Below are positions 25,651 to 39,725 of a stretch of 64,000 bases of DNA, piece after piece. The first letter of the stretch is position 1, and every line of letters starts with the position of its first letter. Source of the stretch: Pyrocephalus nanus (Eukaryota > Chordata > Aves > Passeriformes > Tyrannidae); contig CM076264.1 of the NCBI GenBank assembly GCA_038380795.1, positions 7,566,001 through 7,630,000 on the forward strand, in the 5' to 3' direction. The translations under genes were made by a program, and so were the position numbers. Under the pieces are notes generated by a model. That model did no database searches, was not told the origin of the DNA, and was given only the letters and a program-made list of their open reading frames with translations.

Positions 25651-28600
25651 TTTTTACAATCACGCAGGGGTGGTTTTATTTCTTTCAACCATTAGTTTTG
25701 TTCTCCATTCAGCCCTCTCATATATCTTTATGATTAACAGCACTGAATGCTGTGATGAAGAATCATTTTTAAATTTGATTTCTGTTTTATAATTCCTGTC
25801 ATTCCACCCTTCCAGCAAAACTATTGATTGCTTAAATCCTTTTCTTAAAAAACAAAGAGATCAAGGAAAATATGTTTATTTTTATTATTTAAAAGTATTA
25901 CCTTTACTTCTTCCTATGTCTTATGACTTTACATTTAAATACAAGCTATAAAGAAATGAGGTAGACTGATGTAAGAGTGTGGCAATCTCTAACTCTAGAT
26001 TTAGCACAAACTTCCTATGACTTTGGATGTAATTTTACTGTTTTCCCATCTGTGAAAGACAATCAATATTGGGTACCTAGTGTTGAACTTCCAACATTCA
26101 ATATCCTGACATGTGCAAAAGAGGACACACCAAATGCATGGAGCCAAGAATTCACTGCTTGTCTAATTCTTGCTTAGAACAACTAACGGTGTTAATTGGA
26201 AAGAAAAGCCTCATTAATAATCTAAATTAAACCATGATATATGAGAAAACCTGCTCATGACATACCACTTTTGCCTGGTGTCATACTCGCTCCCAGGTGC
26301 CCCCCTGGCCTCAAGGTTGACAGCATCAGCCCTTCTCCAAGGTGGGTGGGAGGGAGTTGCAGCAAACTGCCATTGTCCCAAGGGCATCTCCAGAAGGATG
26401 TGTCTATTGTGGCAGATCCCTGGCTCCTCATTCTTGGGTTTACTTTAGTTTATCTGCTCAGAAGTATTGGTAGGCATGTATAGAAGAAGGGAAAAAAAAA
26501 TTCCCTTGGTAAGAAGAAGGCAAGCACAGAAAATTAAGGATATTTCTATTAAATATAATAACTAAATAAACCATGCATCACCAAGAAAGCTAAAGGTCCT
26601 TGGGACCCTGAAGAGAGCTACCCTGATGAGATAGGGGTGTGTGCCCATGTCTAAAGTTGAAAGCAAGCTTTCAGACTCTGTTTAATCCTCCTGCTTCTCT
26701 TAGTGATGTTATTATCTAGGGCTGAATTCAAATTTAAGGATAACCATCAACAGACTTCATATTCACAGGGGCAGAAAGAGAAAAACAAAATATTTTAGTA
26801 CTTTTGGGGGCTCATCAGTCACAGTGTCTCCAGACAGAGGACTGAAGCATGCCTTTACCTCAAAGAACAAAACTGTGTCATCTTTAATGAAGGACTCTTC
26901 CTGTGAGTTTTCTTCCTACAAAAATGAAAGAAAATGTAACTTACACTTTGAAAGACTTACAAAGTAATGATAGCCCCATGGCATATTATCAAATAGTCAT
27001 CAGAAGTGTTAGCACTGGATTAAAATGGATTCCTAACAGATTCTTCATTTAACAGGTCAGATTAATTTAGTAGAATAATTGTTTTATGGTTTTCAGTATC
27101 CTTGTAGGAACTTTCTACTCTCATTAATTGCTGCATTAATTGCTAAATGGAAAAGACCTATTCTTAAATAGGCTGCTTTCATTATCAAAAATATTCATTA
27201 CCATTAATTTTCATAGCAACTGAATTTCAAAAGTTCTATTTCTGAGAAATGAAATTTTAAATTCCCCTGACTATTTGCTACTGATATCCTTGTCAGCATC
27301 GATCCAGGAGGGAATTTGAAAAAAAGATACCACTGACTTACATTATCAATCTAACTGAGCAACATAGAACACAGACTGAATTTTAAGTGCTACATAGTTT
27401 TTAATCTAGAAAATAAAATAACCTAGTAGACTAAAGTTAATCTAGAAAACATTTTGAAGAAATTTTTTTTATTTGGATGTATTTTTTATTCATCAACAGA
27501 TGCTTTTCCCTAAAGCACGAAAGCAACTTTTAGTTTATTTACAAGCAAAGAACATTGTTCTATTTCAATTTTAGCAGAGATACTGTTTTAATTCTGTTAT
27601 GAGTTAAAAACTTACTATTCCTAAGAAACTAAGAGGAAAAGCACTTTGTCTGGTTCAAAGTGAATCTAGTTGATGTGTTCTCAGTGACCTCATGGCTACC
27701 TAGGGAAGAATATAAGGACAAGACAAGGGCAATAGAGTCACCAAATATTCTCCTATCCCCTGAAAAGACACAGTTCAAGGGACATCCCTGAAAAACTTGA
27801 AAGAACTTCTATTATTTTTAATGACCCTTAACTGGGTTTTTCACTTCATGAAATTGTTAGGCTGGTTTCAAACTTATATTAACTCAATGCTCAGAGCATT
27901 CTAAGAAAAACTTCTACAGCTTAATTGCTCATTACGTGAAGAATTAGTTCCTTGTACTGAACATATTTTCTCCTAGTTTCTTTTGATGAATCCTAGTCAT
28001 ATCTCCTAAAGCAATGCAAAATATTCATATAAATTAAGACTTAATGAGTCACATTTGTCTCTAATATTTTACTGAAGATGAGTTTCTGCTATTTTCTCAA
28101 CTAGGAAAAAAAAAGAGAAGTGTCTGCCTTATCTAACAGAGAGGAAATTTGTAAATATTAAACAAAAAAAAGACTGACATGTCTTTAGATTTTCAAATTC
28201 TCAAACATTTTTACTGGAAGTACTAAAAATTATAGGCATGGAATAAAAATAAAAGTCATCACCATTTGTTTATAACTCTGACAACAACTTTACACAAATT
28301 CTATTTCATGGCACTACACAGGGCCTCACTATTTTGTCCTATGTACATCTGAGTCCACAGGGAGAGTCAGAAACTTTTGTTATCATAAAACCGATATGCT
28401 AAATCATGACTTTAAAAACAATGTTACATTGGAAAGATAACATGTCACAAAAATTAGGAGGAAAATGATGACAAAAGCCCCACAGGAACTTGTGATGCAT
28501 TTGTATTTTGCTGTAAAGAAGATAAATGTTTTTTAATGAAATATTCAGGATAAAATGTCAAAATAAGTGCCAGTAAAAATCAGACTACAATGGGTAGTTA

Positions 28601-31600
28601 TAGGAAGGCACATTTAAGATGTCCTAATGTTTTATTTGACAAATATGATCACAGCTTTCATAGCAATTGCTTTTCAAATCATGATTTTGATACTCATTGG
28701 CTAAGCATATGTAATTTCCATCTTGTTTTGAACATATTCCTCATGAAACACATCAAATAAATTTGCTCAGTGCTTCTACATGAAATTGTCTTCAGTCATT
28801 TCTCCAGCTAGAGCAATCATATGCAAGTTTTCCCATTTCAAGATTTCCCTTGTGTGTTGGCTCTGAGCACTCTTAAAAGTAACTCTCTCTTCTAAACATC
28901 AGCTGCATCTAACAGTTTCTACTGTAAAAGGGAATAATCAAAATCAGACACGTACAAAGGTAATTGGAGGATTTGGCCAAAAATTTTGTCTGGTGAACAA
29001 GGAAAATATTTAAATTTTTTTTTTCTTCAACAGCCTTTCCCTCCCCTCTTTTTCCCCCCACCCTTCTAAATTTATTTTAATTATTTAAAAGTACACTTCT
29101 TGTGATTTCGACCTAAATGTAAAAATTTTGAATTTGGGGGATAGACACCACATGTCTGTATCAATTTTCCTTTATTTTTCTGAATAATTTCATTCTTCCT
29201 AGACACAAGTTTTGGTTTTAATTTCTGTGTTGAAAACATATTTTGCAAAACCTCTAAGGGACCGTAAATGCAATAAATAACCGAATTGAAAAGTAATAAT
29301 AAATAACTGAATTGAATGCTCAAAACAAGTTGAAAAAGAGAATCTAGATGTTTAAAGAGGGAGATTAGACCAGGCAGAGCTGAGCTCAGGAAAACAATTC
29401 CTGGTAAGGCCTCTTGGTACACGTAGAAGAAGCTATGCCTGAGAAGAAGTTGTCTGTAAAAGGGCTAGATTTTGATCCACTGGCCAGTTTCTTATTCCAG
29501 ACCCATTTTTGTGGTGCTGCTTCTCTGCCTCATCATCATGACAAAGCACTGGCCATCAGCTTCAGTCAGATTCACATGAAAACTCGACAGAAATATAGAA
29601 TTGCCAGAAATAAATTCACTACTTCTAGCTCTATCAGTGTGACTATTTTTCAGTCTTGTTTGTTCTAATTCTATTAAAAGCTGATATTACAGAAAAAAGG
29701 AAAAAGGCAGTTTGAAATCTTTCCCAGAACAATTAAAACTAAAATATTTGAAAGCTAAGATTTCCTATGCAATTATACATTAGATAGATGTAGGTGACAA
29801 ATTGTTTTCGCTTTTTCTTTCTAGATTTACTGATCTGTTTCAAGACCCATTTTAATAAAATTCTCCTGTTATTTTTTCTTCCATTTTTTTTATTTTCACT
29901 TTCAAAAAGTTGAAAATAATTTAACACCAATAAACAATTACTTCTCCTTTCATGTCCTTGAACACGATTCTTTCAAACATATACATTGTCTTTATCCTTT
30001 AACTATTAAAAAAACCCACTTGCTTTTGTTGCATTTGACTTTTTTTTTTTACTGTAATTTCCACTTTTGGTGAAACAGATTGCAGACAATTGGATTGAGC
30101 TAAACAGATGTTTAAATTGGACACATATGTCGAAAGTATTTAAGGTATTGCTCATTAAAGTTATACATATGCTTAAGAGATTTCATGGATTGTGGTTTAA
30201 TGATAGTTTCTCTCGCTCTCAAAGAAGTCAGTTGTAACACTTAAACCCAAGGTCAACAGGCACTGCTAATATCCACTGCACCGTGCTTTTTTCATCTTTC
30301 CCCCTTTTTCAGAACAAGCTGTTATACAATGTCTACTGACTCTCTCTAAGAGTTCAGATATAATTACATATGCATACAAAAGATTACAAATCCATCCTAT
30401 CCTTCTGCCTCATTAGTCAGAAATCTGAGAGGGAAATGCCACTACTAATATGGCTTAAAACTCACTTGGCCTGATTTTTGTCAAGTTTTAATCCTGTTAC
30501 TTCAAGTGATCATTAATTTTCATTGCATGCAGCAATAACTCTTGAATAAATAAATAAAATGTAGTTGTTTGTGACCTCTGAAACACATCAACGCTTCTAA
30601 ATTATGTTCTCCTTTATTATGTATGTTATTAACTTTAATTTTTCTTGTTTAATCACTCATCATAATATATTTTATATTACCATCATGCTGCCAATGATTC
30701 AAAAATGAGTTTTTTCCATATACAGCAGTTGTGGCCGTGTTTCCTTTCAATATTGTTTATTATTTACATACTAATTGTCCCTCCAGGCTGTTACTCTAAT
30801 CAATATCCAAGAATGTACATGAACATATGAAGAAAGCTTTGTCCCAACCAGCCTAAATTATGAACAGTGAAATACAGGAAAAAATTATCATTCTATTCTG
30901 TTTAAATAAATGCTTCAAATTTAAAACACTACTAAATTGTGTTATTACTATGGATATTTAATGTGATTTGGATAACAGCATAAATCTAAAATTGTATGAT
31001 CATGCATCTTTACATAAAAGTTATAAGAAAAGACTTTAAGTATACCACCTTTCCATTTCCGGTCAAAATTTATTATGCTTATATGATCTGTTCCACAAAT
31101 GTCTTTGTGGGTTTAGGATAGAAAAAAGGAATAGTGGGATGCTTTACTTCAATCTCATAGCATTCACACAAGACAGCTATTGCTGACTGCTATTAATTAA
31201 GTATCCTGGGTTTTGGAATCGTTCCAGTTTAGAAGTTGCTTTCCTATGGATCATTAATGAGGTCCCAATTATCCTGCCGTGGGGCAAACTGTGAGTAATG
31301 GACTTGTACAGGCTACACCTTCAGAACAGAAAGGTTTAGGTGATTCAAGTGAAAGTTTTTATCCTGTCAACTGTACGCACAATTCAAAGGATAACAAAAA
31401 CTAAAGATAAAAGAGTTTAATATCTATGCAAGTAAGTGGCTACCATATATATTATGACACTGGTTTTCATGTAGATAATCCTCCAAACCTTCCTAAATCA
31501 TAGCCAACGTAATGATGACCACATTCTCAATGTGTTCTGTTTCTTTAGTGGGCGAATCTTTTCTTTATTTTTATCTTAAACAGATAAAAATACCTTTATC

Positions 31601-31856
31601 TTCCCCAAATCTATTATTTAGTGCACTTAGCAGTAAAACAAGTGATAATTAGCAATGATCCATGGACCCAGTTCATTGTTCCGAATCTGTCTCTTTACAG
31701 CTCTGTGTGGCTATTCTCACATTTACAATAGCCTTTTTCTACCAGATGATACTTGGAAGACTTTGAATAAGACCATGGTCAAACTGAGGAATGCTGATTT
31801 ATCCTGTGGAAAATTATTTTGGTAAAAGCACTATAAAGACTCTTAGGGTGAAATTT
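25651..31856. other. AT-rich non-coding sequence
   Basis: No supported gene. Contents seen: a GC-richer stretch at 26260-26430, a segment (26140-26290) loosely similar to 14766-14935, and a pyrimidine-rich tract at about 29011-29071. There are open frames of 113 codons on - (29081-29422) and 84 codons on + (29414-29668) with no recognisable similarity. Otherwise ordinary AT-rich sequence. Confidence 0.6.
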
Positions 31857-31879
31857 AAACAAACAAACAAACAAACAAA
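31857..31879. repeat. (AAAC)n microsatellite
   Basis: Five to six units of AAAC in a row. Confidence 0.9.
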
Positions 31880-34800
31880 GTAACAAATTACTTGACTTTG
31901 TTTTGAAATTGTACTTCTGGAACTTCAAAACCAAATTTTTGAAACATTTTCTTTTTCACCTACCCCACTATTAATCCAGTGCTAATAGTGAATGTAAAAA
32001 TCTGTTTCTTGTAAGTCATTCTGCTCCAAAAGCATCTCTTGTGATACATAAATATTCAAAATGATAGAATAACATATGGGTGAACAAAGTTTTGTTAAAC
32101 ACCCACCTTGAGATTTTAAGTAGCCTGGTAAAAAGTCAATATTGATGGTAACATTGTGATTGTGTTGGATCTTTTATGAGGAAAAAAGGAAATCACTGTA
32201 AAAGAGGTAACGTGGTAAATTTAACATATTAGAAGATAGTAGTTGCAAAATTAATAATGCAAACAAGGATAGATAATCTTTTATTATAGAGAATCTATTT
32301 TATTAACCTTCTGTGCAGGGGATTTATGGCACTGGAGACAATGGAGATATCAAAATCCCAGGGCAATCTATCTGAGCTCCTAATCTTTCCTTATCTGCTG
32401 TGCAGCCCTACAGTGCTGTCTCTCCAGCTGCCATAACCAGTGTTTTGAAAGATGTTGATGGGATTCTCAGGCAAACTGGTCTGGGAAGCTAATCTGTTGA
32501 TAGGTTCCAGATTCAGATACAGATTTTTTTGCATCACTGGCAAGTCAAGAGAGAAGCCACTTCTTAGTCATATGTGTACATTCATGGAGCTTTAAAAAAA
32601 AAAAAAAAAAAAAAAAGCACTGTTAAGCACTGTTCTGGTACTGCAGTTGGTTTATTTCATTTGGCAGATTTTAATTCCTCTTAAAGCTTTTCTGAAATAT
32701 ATGGGAGTCGGATTCATTAAAAAAATAAATTATTTAAATTTGTCTGATATCACAGTAATATGCCATTATTATGAAGTATAATGAACCAAGAAATTATTTT
32801 ATGACATTTAAACACGACAAGTAGATACTTAAATACCAGCTAAGCACAAAAATTTGACCATTGAGGGAGTGAACTAAGACTTGTCCAACAGCTCTGACAT
32901 GTGCTAAAGCATCCAGAGGAAATGCTGGCAATACTGATTCAAATGTACTGGTATATTGTGCTAAGTACAGAGTATACCAAGAGGCTTCATTACTCAGAGA
33001 GGAGGAAGATATCTCTAGAAAGTGGTCAGTTTTGGCTAATGCTTCAGTAGTCACTTTGGTTAAAAGCTACAGACACAATGCCTTAAAGAAAGGCATCCCA
33101 TACTCAGAGCACTTCTATACCTCTTAAAATCCACGTCTCACTGTACTCTGATGATGAGGATAATGAATAGTCTCAAACCATGTCAAAACAACTGCACTTT
33201 TAGTCTTCACATAGAGAGAGAAGAGGAGGGGTGAATCAATTTTTATTTTTTTTAATGATAGAATCAAGCTTGTAAAAGAATATTAAGCAGAAGCAATTTC
33301 TTTATATCTGTACAGTCTTCAGGACTGTGCTGAAGAAAACTTAAGGAAGGTTTTCTTATGTATTCATTATAAATCACAAAATTTCAGTCTGAAATGTGCA
33401 CAATTCTAGCACCAGTTACCTTCTTTTCACCTTTCCTGCCCTGGAGGCTGTATCTAAAACACTTAAAATCTTCTGTCAGCAAAAAAAGGAGAGGTCAAAA
33501 AAACCTCTTAAGTTGTAGGAAAGGAATTCTTGGCAAAAGGGCTCAGCACTTCAAGGCAGAAAAGTGGCAGGCTATAGGAAAAGAGAGAGAGCATGAGAAC
33601 ATGGATGCAGAACTTTGTGATAGATTTTAAATTCTATATATTTAAGTAAACTCGTTTTCTAGTTGCATTTCTGGGGGTTTTTTCAAGTAGCTCAGAGATA
33701 TTTGAGATTTCCAAAAAATCATTTACTCTCAAACCAACTGAAATATTTTTGTTTATTGACAGCACCATTGCAACATTTCATTGAATATATTTAGACTTAA
33801 ACTACGCTCTCATACTCAAAGCATACTCATATCTATCCTCATACCTTTTGCCTCTCTCATGCAAGAAATTCAAAACCAGGGTTACAGAGTGATTCTTTTT
33901 CAAAGAAACACTAGAAAGATTATCTAGTATCTTGAATAGAAGAGTCCAACATAAGGAGGCATATGCACACAGAGTTGTAATAGATAGGAAGCTGACATAG
34001 AAGGAGAATTAAAAGTGAGTTCAACAGAATCATTAATTCATTAAAATTACTGACTCAATTAAAATTCTAAATTCAATTCTACTATTAAATTGGTTAATTC
34101 TTAGTAGATCAGTATTATTTATGGTCATTTATCCTTATTTTAACTGTTATATTTTTGTTTTTACTAACACTAATGAAAATAGTAGGGCTCCTCTATGTTT
34201 TTATATCAGCATAAGAATGATCTTGAAAAGGTACATAAGTAAGATGATTTATTTTAGCTACTCCTACGCAGATCCTCTAAAATTAAGATTTTTTATGCTC
34301 AATCAAAAAACTTTCTGGCCTGATGACAGTACCTCCCAAAGGGGCAGGACTGAAGCTTTAATCTCTCTTTAAGTACCCTTGTCAGTAAAACAGGGATGCT
34401 AATTCTGTCAGGCTCTGCAACATTCTCAGAATGAAAACGTCTCAGGACTTATAAGTGTCTCAGGACTAATAGGCGTATTGACATGAGCAGTGAGCAGTTT
34501 GCCTTTGACATTAAGCAACACTAAAGAAATCTACAGGCACTCGAGTAGCCATGCAGTGTTCATCCCTTATTCAATATGTGAAGTTGAGGATTTTATACCT
34601 CTTTAAAAAAATGTTGCACTACAGTTTATGTGTTACTAAAACTTTAATAAATGTTTTATGTGTTTGCATTGTTTTCACTCACTTGATAACAAAACCAATT
34701 GTGTCTATGGGATTTTCTTCTGAATACTTACAGGAATGTCTGCCAAAGTTGTGAATTAGTGAAGCAGGTTTTGATTGAACACAATAGTTGCTTTGTGCAT

Positions 34801-36634
34801 GTATATGCATCTTGCTCTGTTTATGCTACTTTACTTGAAAGGTCTAAGGCTCTTAGATTCATCCCTTGGTATTCACATGGCAAAGTGCAGCTTGTATTTG
34901 CACCTGAATAAATGTGTGACAGTGAGCTGATTATTTCTGACAGTCAGTAAAGTGAGAAGCAAACATACTGACAGAAATCCATGTGCAGCACTAAGACAGG
35001 AAGAGGAGCAAAAGGTAACCTGCCTGACTAAAGGATAGTAAATTAAAATGTTACTATCAAAGAACAACATGCTCAAATATGTCAAATAAATGAAATGCTA
35101 GTAGCAAATAAAAATTACCTTAGGAACCAATACTTTTAGTGTGCCTCACAAAGTGACAGTAAAAGATAACACTTACTTAATGCAACATATCTGTTAGTAT
35201 AAGAAGAATGGCATTTTATTCTAATTACACTTTTATAAAGTATCCTTCTGCTTCTGCATGAGTATTTCTCTGTTTACAGTAGCTTGTTTCAAAGCACTCT
35301 AAAAAAAGTTTACACTATCATACAAGTCATGTGCTTTGTGCTTATGAAAAATGCTGCTTCTCACTGCAGTATTACCAGCTATGGCAATTTTGAAACACTA
35401 AAAAATGTAGCTAAATAGCAGAATCTCTACTTGGACATAGAAAAAACAATGAAAAAATCCCAGAAAGTGAAACTCATGCTGTGTTTGTTTCTATCTCTGA
35501 TAGCTTATAATGCATTTTAACCACAGGAACCTTCCCATCATGTATTAATTATGGTTTACAAATAAAATCATTATCACTATGTAATGAAAAATGTGAGTAA
35601 ATTACTTTTAATATCATACACAGTAGAAATTCAAGAGAAGCCATGCAATTTTTATATTGGCATTTCTCATTATCAGATTTGCTCCTACCTGCTGTGGATG
35701 TTATTTGGCATTTCTTTTCCCTTCATGACAAACAAACAGAGATTTACAGAAAGGTCTCTCAGAATAGTCATGCATGGCTCTTATGTATGTTAAAGAATAC
35801 CATGTCAGCTCTCCACAAATGATCTCTTATTGCCTCTGCTGTCCTTTCTCTTGTAAGAGCCTTGGAATTTCTATTTGTGCTCAATTGCTCTACTTGAGTG
35901 GATAAAACAACTTGGCAAGCAGGGCTCAGTTAAGCATTTCTAGAGCTTTTGCTAAATAAAACTCCCTTTCTTCTGGGAGTCTGAAAAAAGACCATTGAGT
36001 GCAATTCTTCCAGCCAATATAATCTAAGTACATATTGACAGACCTATAGACAGTTTTGGAAAAACCCTTGCTTAGAAATTTGCCTTGATTTTTACAGCTT
36101 TACAAATCCCTGAAGGTACCTTGAATGAAGAGGGCTCAGTACATTTAACATGAGACTGAAAACTCAACTTTGACATTGCTGAACATCTCCCAACAGATTC
36201 AAAAATTAAGGTGGGTGCCAGAGCAAACATTGATCAAATATCTTGATTAAGTCCCATCTTCATGAATTATACTAGCTGGATAATTCATATATACCACAAA
36301 AGAAACTATGTGGAGCTGGCAGCACAAATGCAACATGCAAGGATGCCACCTCTGACAGTAAGGACACACTCAGAGGGAAGTCAAGGAAACATTTCTTTTG
36401 GTCTGTACACATCAGGAGCCCAGATTGGTCTATAATCAAATTTAGCAATTGGCCCATAAGCAACATAAGACTTTTTACACAAGTATGTGGGGACACGTGA
36501 AGTAAGAAGGAAAGAATATAGGAAGGTTTCTCAGTTTAATGAGATTGAAGTGGTTTGCTAAGGAGGATGAGTTATGAGGAAGACCACGCTCCTCCCTTTA
36601 AGCAATTGTAAATCTGAATTTAAGAGGCTCCAAC
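31880..36634. other. AT-rich non-coding sequence
   Basis: No recognised gene. It contains a 23-base A run at 32594-32616. An 86-codon minus-strand open frame lies at 32794-33054, without identifiable similarity. A 17-bp-period tandem pair of gtctcaggact lies at 34439-34470. Short open frames at 33394-33630 and 34121-34372 look like chance. Confidence 0.6.
32594..32616. repeat. Poly-A tract, 23 bases
   Basis: Uninterrupted A run followed by a short direct repeat of gcactgtt. No clear source element upstream. Confidence 0.9.
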
Positions 36635-37271
36635 TGAGAAAGTATGGAGAAAGAAAAGATAACAGCCCTTTATTAAAGAATATATGTGTATTGGCAGAAC
36701 AACAAAAGAACACAAAACCAACTAAACAATAATCATGCACCTAGAGTTCCCTCCAAAAAAACCCCAGTTCAGTACTTTCCACCTTTTGGTGAAATCCTAA
36801 CCACAATCAGCAGGGAGCACTGTTGGATCACTGGAGGAGCAGAGCCTGCAGTTGCTCTGTGGTAGTTCCTTCACAGAAGGGTCAAGCCTCTAAAGAAATC
36901 TGAGCAAGTCCAAGCTGGGGGCAGAACAGGGTGCAGGAGAATGGAGGTGAACTGGCCCCAGAAGCAGCCAGATGAGCCCTCCAAAAAACAAAGTAAGCTC
37001 GGAACCTTTCCACACACGCACTCTCCCTGAGCCAGGGCAAAAGTGGAGTGCCTCCCGTTTCCAAGGAGAAGAAAACCAAAACTCATCACCCCTCCCCACA
37101 GCCTTTGGAGGGCCATCAGCTTGGAATGAGGATCTGATATCTAGTTGTTTTGTGTGGGTCAATCACCCAAGGCAAACTACCCTGCTCCATTCAACATCTT
37201 TCCTTTACAGCAATGCAGGAGAAAGAAAAAAATTCCCCCTTGTTTTTTTTAAAACAAGTAAACCTAGGACA
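36635..37271 (-). mobile_element. LTR-like element, copy A (internally deleted)
   Basis: Homologous to 39728-40601 in the same orientation. Read on the minus strand it begins TGTCCTAGGTTTACTTG (start of the element) and ends CCATACTTTCTCA. So it has the TG...CA ends of an LTR and an AATAAA near its 3' end (plus 36669-36674). Against copy C it lacks roughly 240-250 bp from the middle; the junction is near 36860, where cagttgctc jumps to a gttcctt block. No ERV genes flank it, so it looks like a solo LTR. I do not recognise the family by name. Calling it an LTR rests on ends plus poly-A signal position; a non-autonomous repeat of another type is possible. Confidence 0.7.
36669..36674 (-). promoter_or_regulatory. 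AATAAA polyadenylation signal in LTR copy A
   Basis: AATAAA on the minus strand, followed by a gggctgttatc stretch and then the LTR-like end about 25 bases further. This is the expected place for the R-region poly-A signal of an LTR with a short U5. It is shared with copy C. Confidence 0.55.
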
Positions 37272-39029
37272 GAAGGACTTACAGCAGATGGGACTATATG
37301 ATTCAGTGCACCCTGCATTCCTCCTAAACTAGAAAAAAAGGAGATGTTTGCTGCAGTAAAGATCAGTACTGTCGTGTTGCAAATGGTTCATGGTGCACTA
37401 CCCTACACATTAGCTAAGGATGTAAGCTGATCACGAAACATCAGCTTAGATTACATGCTTCTATATGACATTGGTCTCCTCACATGCTTTCTTTACTTTG
37501 GCTAAAGAGAGATCTTTTAATCCATATCCTGACATTCATTTATACAGTTGCATGGGTACACTCTAAAATGTATCTAAGCATTCATTCCTGAGAGAAACAA
37601 ACATTTCTCAACAATCACAAGAGAAAAATCAAGGCTCTTGATGACCTCAGAAACAAAATTTCAAATAAACATCATTGAATGAAAAAAATCTCAGACAAAG
37701 ACAGTTTGCAAATATCATACTTTCAAAGAATTCCTCTCCTGTACACCTGTTCAGTTACTCCTCCTACAATTCCTTCATTGCAAAAGATTAAAGAAAATAT
37801 TAGCTAATGTAACAATTTATTTCCTGAAACTGAAAAGTGAAAAGTGTTACTGCATTAATATTAAAGTCTTACTGCATGAATATAAATATGGGGCCAGACT
37901 CTCAGCCAAAATGGAGCTCCTTTGCCATCAGTCATGGGTGATGTGAAAGACTCCCACCTGGCAGAAAAAATTGCTAAGCTGGTTTTTGGCCCTGTTGGAA
38001 TCCAGGAGGAATTTGCCAGTACCTTCTTTCAGGCCAGCATGCCCTTTAAAAAGATCTGTCATGCTGAAAGTCCACACATTGTCCAGTATATCGCTCATCT
38101 CCACTACCTCTGCATTCAGGAACACCAGGACAGCAGGGACTTGGGAAAGTTTGGCAGTAAAAAAGGTACTGAAGATAAGACTCAAAAGCACAGAAAACGA
38201 ATGAGCCATGTGAAGAATTCCTCTTTGTCATAAGTTTTCAGAATAAAATTAAAGATGAAACACTTGTCTGGCTCTACTGCAGATAGTTTGATAAAATATT
38301 GTTTTAAGAGACGCTAATCACATGACTATAGTCATTATAACATAAATTGATTCAGAGGAGATTTAATCAATTTAATAAATTAATTTAATGCATCTGGCTG
38401 TAATTATTATTCTGCATTTATTATGTAGGAATTTTATTAGCTTAATGGTTTTATACATTTATCAGATAGTCACTGAAGAAAATTTTAGTTACTCATAGAG
38501 AATCTGAATAAATCACCAATGGCTTTTTTTTCTTTTAAACGGTTTTATTATAATGATTTTCTATTTTGGCTCTTAGCTGTCATGACAAATTTCTGCTGCT
38601 TCATTGAGAAAAAATCTCTATCGAATATCCACTAAAGTCAATGCAGGGATCCAATTTATTGCATTGCACTGTAAATTATGTTTAGAATATTTTTATAATA
38701 CAATTCCTCCAGTGTCCAGATGTAGTTCATAAAGATCACTTCCATTTTATTATTTTTTAAATAAACAAGTAATTTCAACGTCTAACATTTTTAATATTTT
38801 ACATTTTTAACTGGTTTTAGAGTAACCACTAATGCTCTTGACAAACATTGTATTCTGACAAATATTTTCATTTGTTCAGTGTTATAAAGCATGCTTGCAT
38901 CTCTTTTCTAGTCCTACATGCATATGGTGAAATCCTGAAAATTCCATCATTACCAGCCTTTGACATTTTAAGACTTGGTTAGGCTTCTCTTCAATATAAT
39001 ATTACATAAACATACTCTGTAAAAGGAAG
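37272..39029. other. AT-rich spacer between LTR copies
   Basis: No assigned gene. At 37922-38233 a 103-codon frame on + and a 93-codon frame on - (37928-38209) overlap almost fully. An AATAAA follows the + frame by about 15 bases. Neither peptide resembles anything I know. The rest is AT-rich, stop-dense sequence. Confidence 0.5.
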
Positions 39030-39725
39030 TGTCATAAGTTAACTTATTCTAAAAAACCACGTGGGAATACTTTTCCTTCCCCTGCATTATTATGAAAGAG
39101 GGATGTTGAACAAGGGAGGGGGAGGCTGTTTTTTTGGATGGAGTGATTGACACACACAAAAGAACTGGCAGCAATCTGCATTCCAGACTGATGGCCCTCA
39201 GAAAACCGTGGCAGAGAGGTAAGGGTTTTTTTGCTCTCCTCTGAAAACAGCAGGCACTTCATTTTTGCCTTGACTCAGGGAGGTTGTGTGTGTTGAGCAA
39301 TTCGGTACTACATTTTTTTTTGGCCGGGTCATCTGGCTGCTTCTGGCCTTGGTTAACCTCTGTTCTCCTGTGCCCTGTTCTGCCTCCAGCCTAGACTTTC
39401 TCAGACTTCATCTGAGAGGTTTGGCCCTTCTGCAAAAGAACCTTTGGGGGAGTCCCGGACAGAGCCAGCCGCCAACAGCGTGAGTCAGTGGGAAAGAGCC
39501 TTTTTTTTTTTTTTTTTTTTTTTTTTCCCTTTTCCCCTTCCTATTCTTGGTGGGGGGAAAAGATCTCCATTTTTGGCTTTTACCACTCACTGGGGCCCCC
39601 ATGCAGCGACTGCCAGAGCCCAACAGCGCCCCATGCCGGCCTACACGGAGCAACTGCAGGCTCTGCTCCTCCAGTGATCCAACAGCAGAAAGTATTGAAT
39701 GAACTTTTCTTTCCCCATACTTCCA
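39030..39725 (+). mobile_element. LTR-like element, copy B (opposite orientation)
   Basis: The plus strand here aligns with the minus strand of copies A and C. It begins TGTCATAAGTTAACTTATTC, passes the shared blocks (gcattattatga, gattgacacacac, aggcacttcat, ctggccttggttaacctctg), and ends CCATACTTCCA, immediately next to the end of copy C. It contains a 26-base T run (39501-39526) where C has only a mixed pyrimidine stretch. It lacks about 125 bp near its 3' end, including the AATAAA seen in A and C. B and C therefore lie tail to tail and form a long imperfect palindrome. Confidence 0.72.
39501..39526. repeat. Poly-T tract, 26 bases
   Basis: Uninterrupted T run inside LTR-like copy B, followed by a ccctttt pyrimidine stretch. 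The corresponding place in copy C is a short mixed purine/pyrimidine stretch, so the run expanded after the copies separated. Confidence 0.9.

Noticed and set aside
29081..29422. 113-codon minus-strand open frame
   Set aside because: Hydrophobic first half only reflects T-rich codons; no similarity and no supporting signals.
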